Assembly (NCBI GenBank): GCA_934178345.1 | Contig: CAKPQG010000044.1 | Location: 1-8,608, forward strand | Length of the DNA: 8,608 nucleotides | Direction of reading: 5' to 3' | From: an uncultured Dialister sp. | GTDB lineage: Bacteria > Bacillota > Negativicutes > Veillonellales > Dialisteraceae | The notes under the pieces: model-generated | What the model was told of the DNA's origin: nothing | Database searches by the model: none | What the model saw: the letters and a program-made list of their open reading frames with translations, nothing else | Program-made: the position numbers and the translations under genes | Shown here: positions 1 to 5,001 of the stretch, piece after piece | How the letters are laid out: every line of letters begins with the position of its first letter | Numbering within the stretch: the first letter of the stretch is position 1

Positions 1-34
1 TTGCTTTCATTTGGTTCAAGGTTCAGGGTTGAGG

Positions 35-57
35 AGGCGGCTTCGCCGCCTTTTTTA
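35..57 (+). terminator. Candidate intrinsic terminator
   Basis: A GGCGG/CCGCC stem (36-40 with 46-50, loop CTTCG, plus A35-T51) is followed by six T's. This would end a plus-strand gene lying left of the window. The same CGGCTTCGCCGCCTTTTT string also begins the X repeats at 2506 and 2954, so it may instead be a fragment of that repeat family. Confidence 0.55.
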
Positions 58-82
58 TTGGGCGATGCCCGAAAGTGATATT

Positions 83-110
83 CAAGTCACGGGTTAGCAG
101 TCAGCAGTCA
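83..110. repeat. Degenerate heptamer array (4 units)
   Basis: Four 7-bp units can be read: CAAGTCA, CGGGTTA, GCAGTCA, GCAGTCA. They are followed by CTCCTATGATACGAG, almost the same tail as after the heptamer array at 732-759. This is the most decayed of four heptamer arrays in the window (also 732-759, 2627-2661 and, in the opposite orientation, 8391-8460). Confidence 0.55.
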
Positions 111-212
111 CTCCTATGATACGAGGGAAGGAATCGTCTCACATGCGTGACATGAGATCCTTAGACTCAGTCCCCACTTGTTCTGGCTGGTTTTTTTTCA
201 CATAGAGCGTTT

Positions 213-263
213 TCGTCCGCTCAGGATGACGATACGGGGGGAGCGGATGGGCTCTCATCCGGG
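213..263. repeat. Solo right end of Z repeat plus its flank
   Basis: The segment GCTCAGGATGACGATACG matches the right terminus of the intact Z element at 2763-2922 (GCTCGGGATGACGATACG). The similarity continues past the element edge (G tract, AGCGG, then a TCTCA/CCGGG stretch) into the flank seen at 2923-2952. No matching left terminus was found nearby, so this looks like a deletion remnant. Apart from this and the neighbouring repeats I see no gene in 1-1070. Confidence 0.5.
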
Positions 264-286
264 AGATAGCTTGCGTGTTTTGGAAC

Positions 287-322
287 TAGCGGTGTTATAT
301 ACGATAGCGGTGTTATATACGA
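287..322. repeat. Perfect 18-bp tandem duplication
   Basis: The 18-mer TAGCGGTGTTATATACGA occurs twice without mismatch (287-304 and 305-322), directly upstream of a Y repeat. The match continues for two bases (TA) before diverging. Two identical copies imply a recent slippage or duplication event. Confidence 0.85.
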
Positions 323-328
323 TACGGG

Positions 329-392
329 TAGGCCCTTGGAGAAGGGCCGCGCCAAAGGCGCAGGATGGATCCACGAAGCGGTGTGAAAAACT
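329..392. repeat. Y repeat, copy 1 (twin hairpin)
   Basis: Stem 1 is GGCCCTT/AAGGGCC (331-337 with 342-348, loop GGAG). It is followed at once by stem 2, GCGCC/GGCGC (349-353 with 357-361, loop AAA). A tail containing AGCGGTGTGAAAAAC then follows. Other copies lie at 776-856, 2674-2737, 8479-8560 and 8585-8608. The distance from stem 1 to the following Z element is 88 bp, identical to that at 2675/2763. Confidence 0.8.
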
Positions 393-418
393 ATATGAGA
401 CTACCCGTTTCCTTTAAA

Positions 419-578
419 CGTCATGAGGGCAGAAGTGGAGGGATCTTTCTTGCAGACCGGTAAACCGTGGGTGAGGGAAAGGCGAAAAAGGAAGCATCAA
501 GGTGTCGTTTGAGTGAGGGCGCATATGTGTATATGGCGTCAGTGCAATAAAGATCCCTCGGCTGTGCTCGGGATGACG
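419..578. repeat. Z repeat, copy 1 (160-bp MITE-like element)
   Basis: This is a 160-bp element about 89% identical by eye to the copy at 2763-2922. Its right terminus (543-578) is intact. Its left terminus (419-454) has five changed bases near the start relative to the other copy, so the terminal inverted repeat is partly decayed. No ORF of its own is credible. The short ORFs crossing it simply translate the repeat. It sits in the order Y-Z-X, as at the second locus. Confidence 0.8.
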
Positions 579-610
579 GTGCTTGGGGAGCTGATGATCT
601 CACAGGGAGG

Positions 611-700
611 CGGCTTTGTTGCCTGTTTTGAAGAGGGGATTCTTGTATCGTAGCCTTCCCCTCTAGGGGAAGGTGCCCCGCAGGGGCGGATAGGGTGACC
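611..700. repeat. X repeat, copy 1 (twin hairpin)
   Basis: It starts with a degenerate CGGCTTCGCCGCC-like string. Two adjacent hairpins follow: CCTTCCCC/GGGGAAGG (654-661 with 666-673, loop TCTA) and GCCCC/GGGGC (675-679 with 683-687, loop GCA). It ends in GGATAGGGTGA. Copies lie at 2506-2595 and 2954-3038. From 655 to about 745 it is nearly identical to the second copy, including the bases that lead into the heptamer array. Confidence 0.8.
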
Positions 701-731
701 ATGATATGAAAGACAGTTGAGATAAAGTCTT

Positions 732-759
732 CCAGCTACCAGTCACAAGTCACCAGTCA
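732..759. repeat. Heptamer array (4 units)
   Basis: There are four 7-bp units: CCAGCTA, CCAGTCA, CAAGTCA, CCAGTCA. It matches the five-unit array at 2627-2661, where one more CTAGTCA-type unit is present, so unit number varies between copies of the same locus type. It lies between X copy 1 and Y copy 2. Confidence 0.75.
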
Positions 760-775
760 CTCCTACGATACGAGT

Positions 776-856
776 AGGCCCTTGGAGAAGGGCCGCGCCG
801 AAGGCGCAGGATAGAGTGCCTCGGAGAGGCACAACTCTACGCAGCGGTGTGAAAAA
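776..856. repeat. Y repeat, copy 2 (three hairpins)
   Basis: Stem 1 spans 777-783/788-794 and stem 2 spans 795-799/803-807. This longer variant adds a third hairpin, GTGCCTC/GAGGCAC (816-822 with 826-832, loop GGA). That hairpin is enclosed by an outer TAGA/TCTA pairing (812-815 with 836-839). The extra ~20 bp explain why the Y-to-Z distance is 109 bp here instead of 88. The same long variant occurs at 8479-8560. Confidence 0.8.
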
Positions 857-885
857 CGATGTGAGATGATCCGCCTTTCTTGCGT

Positions 886-942
886 GTCATCCCGGCCGAA
901 GCGGCAGTGCAATAAAGATCGAGGGCTGCGCTTGGGATGATG
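886..942. repeat. Z repeat remnant with internal deletion
   Basis: The left end (GTCATCCCGGCCGAAGCGG) is joined almost directly to the right end (CAGTGCAATAAAGATC, then TGGGATGATG). About 100 bp of the internal part of the 160-bp element is missing. It follows Y copy 2 in the usual order. Confidence 0.7.
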
Positions 943-990
943 AAACGGGGGAAGGAATAGTACCGCATAGAGGGCATTTTTTCCTTTGAT

Positions 991-1055
991 AAGTACGCGA
1001 AAAGCGCGCCTTTTGGAAGAGGTGCGCTTTTCGCGTGCTTATATTATTTTCTTTA
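991..1055 (+). terminator. Long perfect hairpin with T-rich tail
   Basis: A 23-bp uninterrupted stem (991-1013 with 1018-1040, including three G-T pairs) closes a TGGA tetraloop. The plus-strand 3' side continues ATATTATTTTCTTT. In the plus direction it has the form of an intrinsic terminator. It lies 35 bp beyond the stop of the minus-strand ATPase gene. On that strand the sequence after the hairpin is A-rich, without a U tract. It may still act as a 3' barrier or RNA stabiliser for that transcript. Confidence 0.6.
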
Positions 1056-1074
1056 AGTAGCTCGGATGAGGTGA

Positions 1075-2280
1075 TTATTTCTTCTCTAACAGGAAATCTA
1101 TGATGTTTTTGCAGCGGATTCCATTAAAATCAGAAAAAATCGTATGATCCATGGTCAGGATGAACTTTTCATAATTGTCGGAAATGGCTTCGAGAGGAGC
1201 CAGCTCGCGGCGTCTCGTATTTTCATCCATGATAGAAGCCGAGACCTGGATGTATTTTTTCTCATCTGTTTTTTCTGCAATGAAGTCAATTTCCAAAGTC
1301 CCCAGTTTTCCGATACTTACCTGGTAGCCTCGGCGGAGGAGTTCAAGGTAGACAAGGTTTTCGAGAATGTGCCCATAGTCTGTGTTTCGGAAACCGAGTA
1401 GTGCATTTCTAAGGCCTATATCTGCGATGTAGTATTTTTCCTGCGTTTTGAGATGCAGTTTTCCTTTGATGTCATAGCGGCTGATTTTGTGAAAGATGAA
1501 AGCACTCTGCAGCATACGCACGTAGTTGTCTATGGTGAAGGTACTGGTCTTGCGTCCCACACTGGTCAAATAGCCGCTGATTTTTGGAGAGGAAACTGGA
1601 TTTCCCACGTTGTCAGCAAGGAAATGCACTAGGGCGTCCAAGAGGGCTGGATCGCGGACCGCGTTTCTTTGCACGATGTCTTTCATGAGGACGGTGTTAT
1701 AGATACCCGAAAGGAAGAGACGGATGGCGTCATTTTCCTGCGGAAGAAGGGGGATGATCGGGAGACCGCCGTACTTCAGGTATTGCTGAAAGGCTAAGTC
1801 TTTGTTTTCTGCTTTCGGTGCCGGAAGGAACTGAAGGTATTCCAGGAAGGAAAGCGGGAGAACCTGAATCTCTATGTACCTGCCAGAAAGGAGTGTTGAT
1901 ATCTCGGAGGATAACAGGCTGGCATTGGAGCCGGTCAGATAGATGTCAGAGTTGCCTTCCATGAAGAGGGAATTCACGGCTTTTTCCCAGTGTTCCACCT
2001 GTTGCACTTCATCGAGCATCAGGTACACATGAGACTTTCCCGTCATGCGGTCTTTGATCCACGTGTAGAGCGCGCGATAATCCCGGATCTGGTCGAATTC
2101 CATGGATTCGAAATTCATTTGGATCAGCTGGTCTTTGCGAATCCCTTGGGAGAGGAGGTCTTCTGCAAAGAGTTTGAGCAAGGTGGATTTGCCGCTGCGC
2201 CGCATGCCTGTAATGACTTTGATGAGTGGCTGGTCTTGAAAGGCTTTTAATTGATTCAGATAAGTTTCTCGTTGTATCAT
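1075..2280 (-). CDS. AAA_14/DUF4143 family ATPase
   Basis: This is a 401-residue protein of the common prokaryotic 'ATP-binding protein' family, which pairs an N-terminal AAA domain with a C-terminal DUF4143 domain. Visible motifs are Walker A GMRRSGKST (25-33, Lys31), Walker B VYLMLDE (85-91), sensor-1-like TGSN (116-119), SGRY (132-135), YGGLPI (170-175) and YIADIGLRN (284-292). The DUF4143 nuclease-like core has Glu307, EIDF (330-333) and YIQVS (343-347). Gln345 replaces the Glu of the usual D-ExK pattern, so nuclease activity is doubtful. The length is normal. I chose ATG at 2280 because AAAGGTG (2293-2287) lies 6 nt upstream; ATG 2286 and GTG 2289 are in frame but too close. The cellular role of the family is poorly known. 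The gene is monocistronic and sits alone between two repeat blocks. Confidence 0.9.
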   Translation of the reverse strand: MIQRETYLNQLKAFQDQPLIKVITGMRRSGKSTLLKLFAEDLLSQGIRKDQLIQMNFESMEFDQIRDYRALYTWIKDRMTGKSHVYLMLDEVQQVEHWEKAVNSLFMEGNSDIYLTGSNASLLSSEISTLLSGRYIEIQVLPLSFLEYLQFLPAPKAENKDLAFQQYLKYGGLPIIPLLPQENDAIRLFLSGIYNTVLMKDIVQRNAVRDPALLDALVHFLADNVGNPVSSPKISGYLTSVGRKTSTFTIDNYVRMLQSAFIFHKISRYDIKGKLHLKTQEKYYIADIGLRNALLGFRNTDYGHILENLVYLELLRRGYQVSIGKLGTLEIDFIAEKTDEKKYIQVSASIMDENTRRRELAPLEAISDNYEKFILTMDHTIFSDFNGIRCKNIIDFLLEKK

Positions 2281-2297
2281 ATGCATCACCTTTACTA

Positions 2298-2326
2298 AGT
2301 ATACTTATAAAAGTAGTATTTGGCAA
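2298..2326 (-). promoter_or_regulatory. Candidate promoter of the ATPase gene
   Basis: Reading the minus strand, TTGCCA (2326-2321), a 17-bp spacer and TATACT (2303-2298) form a good sigma-70-type promoter. Transcription would start near 2291, almost on the AAAGGTG ribosome site, leaving a very short leader. The -10 overlaps a 10-bp palindrome, AAGTATACTT (2297-2306), a possible operator. Confidence 0.45.
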
Positions 2327-2337
2327 ATAGTTTTACA

Positions 2338-2365
2338 GGTATATTTAAAAAAATTATAAAATCAA
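2338..2365 (-). promoter_or_regulatory. Second candidate promoter of the ATPase gene
   Basis: On the minus strand, TTGATT (2365-2360) is followed after 16 bp by TATACC (2343-2338) in a strongly AT-rich stretch (2290-2400). This site would leave a leader of about 50 nt, more comfortable for the ribosome site than the nearer promoter. Between here and about 2505 I see no gene or repeat. Confidence 0.3.
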
Positions 2366-2505
2366 ATGGTTTTTAAGGTATACTTTGAGATTTAATCAGC
2401 GTTTCTCTGGGTGAGTATGCAAAAGCAGGGTTAGCCCTCGGGACGTGCTGCTACTTGATTGTGAATGAAAGCTTTGCTCGAATGAGAAATCAGGAATGAA
2501 GGTGT

Positions 2506-2595
2506 CGGCTTCGCCGCCTTTTTAGAAGAGGGGATTCTCGCATCGTAGCCTTCCCCTCTAGGGGAAGGTGCCCCGCAGGGGCGGATAGGGTGATC
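2506..2595. repeat. X repeat, copy 2 (twin hairpin)
   Basis: It begins CGGCTTCGCCGCCTTTTTAG. Hairpin 1 is CCTTCCCC/GGGGAAGG (2549-2556 with 2561-2568, loop TCTA) and hairpin 2 is GCCCC/GGGGC (2570-2574 with 2578-2582). It is nearly identical to X copy 1, and the identity extends through 2600-2640 into the heptamer array. Confidence 0.8.
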
Positions 2596-2626
2596 ATGAT
2601 ATGAAAGACAGTTGAGATAAAGCCTT

Positions 2627-2661
2627 CCAGCTACCAGTCACTAGTCACTAGTCACAAGTCA
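2627..2661. repeat. Heptamer array (5 units)
   Basis: The five 7-bp units are CCAGCTA, CCAGTCA, CTAGTCA, CTAGTCA and CAAGTCA. The consensus CTAGTCA is the reverse complement of the TGACTAG array at 8391-8460. It has one unit more than the equivalent array at 732-759. Confidence 0.8.
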
Positions 2662-2673
2662 CTTGATACGAGT

Positions 2674-2737
2674 AGCCCCTTAGCGAAGGGGCGCGCCAAA
2701 GGCGCAGGATGGATCCACGTAGCGGTGTGAAAAACTA
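2674..2737. repeat. Y repeat with compensatory stem change
   Basis: Stem 1 reads GCCCCTT/AAGGGGC (2675-2681 with 2686-2692, loop AGCG) where the other copies read GGCCCTT/AAGGGCC. The second base pair has switched from G-C to C-G, so pairing is kept. Stem 2, GCGCC/GGCGC (2693-2697 with 2701-2705), is unchanged. The tail with AGCGGTGTGAAAAAC matches copy 1, and the Z element again starts 88 bp after the start of stem 1. Confidence 0.8.
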
Positions 2738-2762
2738 TATGAGACTATCCGTTTCCCTTAAA

Positions 2763-2922
2763 CGTCATCCCGACCGAAGTGGAGGGATCTTTTTTGCAGA
2801 CCGGTAAAACGTGGCTGATGGAAAGGCGAAAAAGGAAGCACTAAGGTGTCGTTTTAGTGAGGGCGCATGTGTGCATATAGCGGCCGTGCAATAAAGATCC
2901 CTCGGCTGCGCTCGGGATGACG
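2763..2922. repeat. Z repeat, copy 2 (intact 160-bp MITE-like element)
   Basis: The element has 36-bp terminal inverted repeats (2763-2798 and 2887-2922) matching at 31 of 36 positions. They begin CGTCATCCCGA and include GAGGGATCTTT. The ~88-bp interior has no credible coding capacity. I see no target-site duplication at the edges. The size, the terminal inverted repeats and the lack of a gene fit a non-autonomous mobile repeat or a large intergenic palindromic unit. The terminal motif resembles a widespread GTCATCCCGAG..GGGATCT type of bacterial interspersed repeat. Confidence 0.8.
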
Positions 2923-2953
2923 ATACGGGGGAGCGGGTAGTCTCACCGGGTGA

Positions 2954-3038
2954 CGGCTTCGCTGCCTTTTTAGAAGATGGTATTCTCGCATCGCAGCCTT
3001 CCCCTTTAGGGGAAGGTGCCCCGCAGGGGCGGATTGGG
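2954..3038. repeat. X repeat, copy 3 (twin hairpin)
   Basis: It begins CGGCTTCGCTGCCTTTTTAG. Hairpin 1 is CCTTCCCC/GGGGAAGG (2997-3004 with 3009-3016, loop TTTA) and hairpin 2 is GCCCC/GGGGC (3018-3022 with 3026-3030). It follows Z copy 2 at the same distance as X copy 1 follows Z copy 1. It ends about 40 bp before the autotransporter promoter. The long open frame of the autotransporter extends back into this repeat, but that extension is not coding. Confidence 0.75.
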
Positions 3039-3076
3039 CAGACATGGATGCGGAATTGGTATAGATATATCGAAAT

Positions 3077-3104
3077 TTGACAATATAACCGGGGGGGGTA
3101 CACT
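3077..3104 (+). promoter_or_regulatory. Candidate phase-variable promoter with G8 tract
   Basis: A perfect -35 TTGACA (3077-3082) and a -10-like TACACT (3099-3104, 4 of 6 consensus bases) are separated by 16 bp. The last eight spacer bases (3091-3098) are an unbroken G run. Adding or losing one G by replication slippage would move the spacing to 17 or 15 and should change promoter strength. This is the known arrangement of phase-variable surface-protein promoters such as Neisseria porA. The start of transcription would fall near 3111. Confidence 0.6.
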
Positions 3105-3121
3105 GTCAGCAGGAGTATCTA

Positions 3122-3187
3122 ATGGTTGTGATAGAGAGTTGTCATCTATTTCTTTTTATTTTTCCGAGAGAGGGGAATATGGTATGA
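3122..3187 (+). CDS. Putative leader peptide ORF, coupled to the autotransporter
   Basis: A 21-codon ORF begins at ATG 3122, preceded by AGGAG (3111-3115) at an ideal 6-nt distance. It ends at TGA 3185-3187, which overlaps the autotransporter start ATG (3184-3186) as ATGA. The peptide begins MVVIESCH and has a hydrophobic, Phe-rich centre (LFLFIF). The arrangement suggests translational coupling or a regulatory leader peptide. The predicted transcription start lies right at its ribosome site, so it is only translated well if the transcript starts a little earlier than predicted. It is too short to judge by coding statistics. Confidence 0.35.
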   Translation: MVVIESCHLFLFIFPREGNMV

Positions 3188-5001
3188 AGAAAGAAACGAA
3201 GAGACTTATTGCGGCGGGATTGATTGCTCTGCTGGGCGCAGGTGTTGCATATGCAGATGATACGCTTGATAGAACAGTGACTGAAAATTTTCCTGAAGAA
3301 ACGGATGCATATAAGAGTGATAAGACTGTAACAAATAAATTTATAAAGCTTACTGCAAAGGCTACTGCTGATACGAGTTGGTTGGGTGGGGCTGATGCTT
3401 ATGAATACGGAACGTTGAATCTTGGCGGCGATAATACTGAAAGTATTACAGTGAATACTGAGAATATGTTTGCTAGTCAATCCAGCAATGTGGATGGAAT
3501 TTTGGCAATTGCATTTACGCCCAGCGCAAGTGATCAAGCGAGTATCGTTAACGTAAAAACAAAAAAACTACAGATAGATGTAAAAGGTGCTGATACAGCA
3601 GGCATTGTAGCGGCGCTTCGTGTTCAGAGCGGTTGGCAGAAAGAAAATGCACCAGCTAATGCTGCATCACTAACTGTAGAAGCAGATGAGATTGTGCTGA
3701 ACTCATCTCAAATTGGTATATGTGCATTCTCCAACGGTCAAATGAAGATCAACGGCAATCTCACGGTCAATGCGAAGAATGCACTGGATGTACGCGGTCA
3801 CTCCACGACGAACATCAATACAGACGGAAACCACTCCACTGTATTGAATGGGGACATCGTATTCGAAACCCCTGCAACACCGCAAAATAATCACCATAGT
3901 GGGAATATTATTGATGCCAATGTAAATGTGAACTTGACGGGCAAAGACTCTTCCTGGACGGGCTGCGCTTATCAGGCATATAAAACGAATGATGCTGACA
4001 GTGAATACAAGCATGTCATCGAAATGGATGCCCAGCCATTTCAGGGTAATGTCACCGGTTTCAAGCTCACTATGGCTGACGGTGCTTCCTGGAACATGAC
4101 GGGCGACAGCTTTGTCAATGATGTCAATGCTTCGAGTGACAGCGTGATCCATGTCGGACGCGATGTCAAGACGGCGAATATGCAGAACGTGACACTGAAT
4201 GACGCTACGATCGACCTTGCTGGTGATCAGCAGACGGTCAATGTCACGAAGAAGCTCTCCGGCAACGGTACGATCGCGACGAACAGCCTCGATAATACAC
4301 TCAAGGCAGTGGATGCGGCGGATGCAGATATCACTGTCAAAGGTACCGGCAATATCGCGGATCTGATCGCAAGCGATAGCGCGAACGCGCAGAAACTGGC
4401 GAATACCGCGGTGGGGACAGATGGTAAAACCATTGCGAAGAATATCAAAGCGAGTGCGGCTACGATTGCTGGTGATTACGAAGCACAGGTGGATGCAAAC
4501 GGTAAGGTCGTCAATGAAGTGAAATCTCAGAACAAGACGAACCTTTCCATCAGCAAGCTCGGTGCGCTTTCTCTCATGACATGGCGTCAGGAAAACAATG
4601 ATATGAATAAGCGTCTTGGTGAAATCCGTGACAGTCAGGGCGAGCAGGGCATCTGGGCGCGCATGAGCCGCGGCGAAGCGAAGTACGGCTCGCAGGGCGT
4701 GAAGAACCAGTACAATTATTATCAGCTGGGCTATGACCACAAGATCGCGGATGACTGGATCCTGGGCGGTGCTTTCACCTATACCGATGGCGAAAACAAT
4801 CTGGTCGGCGGCAGCGGTACGAATAAGAATACGGGTTTTGCTGTGTATGGCAGCAACCTGCGCGATGATGGCAGCTTCATCGATCTCATCGCCAAGTATG
4901 CACATATGAAGAATGATTTCGATACCATCGGCGGTGTCGGTATCGGTGAGTACAGCACGAATGGGTATGCGCTGTCTGCGGAATACGGCAAGCGTTTCTA
5001 G
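3184..5001 (+). CDS. Autotransporter, truncated by in-frame amber codon
   Basis: This is a type V secreted surface protein, 605 residues as the frame stands. A signal peptide is clear: KKETKR, a hydrophobic stretch, then AYA cleaved after Ala24. Residues 25 to about 460 are a passenger rich in Asn, Thr, Asp, Ala and Val, of the beta-helix kind. The beta-barrel begins around MTWRQENNDMNKRLGEIRD (465 on), with GIWARMSRGEAKYG near 489. The frame stops at TAG (codon 606) in the middle of the barrel, yet the same frame continues open to 5400 with normal barrel sequence. The start at 3184 is set by GAGAGGGG 8 nt upstream and by the signal peptide; the open frame reaches back to 3016 but only through a repeat. 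Codons up to about 3720 are AT-rich and later ones GC-rich. Without the missing half-barrel, export to the surface should fail unless the stop is read through. Confidence 0.85.
   Translation: MKKETKRLIAAGLIALLGAGVAYADDTLDRTVTENFPEETDAYKSDKTVTNKFIKLTAKATADTSWLGGADAYEYGTLNLGGDNTESITVNTENMFASQSSNVDGILAIAFTPSASDQASIVNVKTKKLQIDVKGADTAGIVAALRVQSGWQKENAPANAASLTVEADEIVLNSSQIGICAFSNGQMKINGNLTVNAKNALDVRGHSTTNINTDGNHSTVLNGDIVFETPATPQNNHHSGNIIDANVNVNLTGKDSSWTGCAYQAYKTNDADSEYKHVIEMDAQPFQGNVTGFKLTMADGASWNMTGDSFVNDVNASSDSVIHVGRDVKTANMQNVTLNDATIDLAGDQQTVNVTKKLSGNGTIATNSLDNTLKAVDAADADITVKGTGNIADLIASDSANAQKLANTAVGTDGKTIAKNIKASAATIAGDYEAQVDANGKVVNEVKSQNKTNLSISKLGALSLMTWRQENNDMNKRLGEIRDSQGEQGIWARMSRGEAKYGSQGVKNQYNYYQLGYDHKIADDWILGGAFTYTDGENNLVGGSGTNKNTGFAVYGSNLRDDGSFIDLIAKYAHMKNDFDTIGGVGIGEYSTNGYALSAEYGKRF

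Noticed and set aside
178..417. Plus-strand ORF of 79 aa
   Set aside because: It crosses a Z remnant, the 18-bp duplication and a Y repeat, has no ribosome site, and its internal repeat (YTIAVLYTI) comes from the DNA duplication.
421..702. Minus-strand ORF of 93 aa, with similar ORFs at 2765-3103 and 2854-3045
   Set aside because: They read straight through Z and X repeats. The shared peptide SSRAQPRDLYC is just a translation of the Z terminus, and no ribosome site is evident.
2755..2930. Target-site duplication around the intact Z element
   Set aside because: The flanks (CTTAAA on the left, ATACGG on the right) do not match each other, so a classical transposition event cannot be shown.
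3016..3183. Upstream extension of the autotransporter frame
   Set aside because: It begins inside an X repeat and passes through the promoter and G8 tract. The signal peptide and ribosome site fix the start at 3184.
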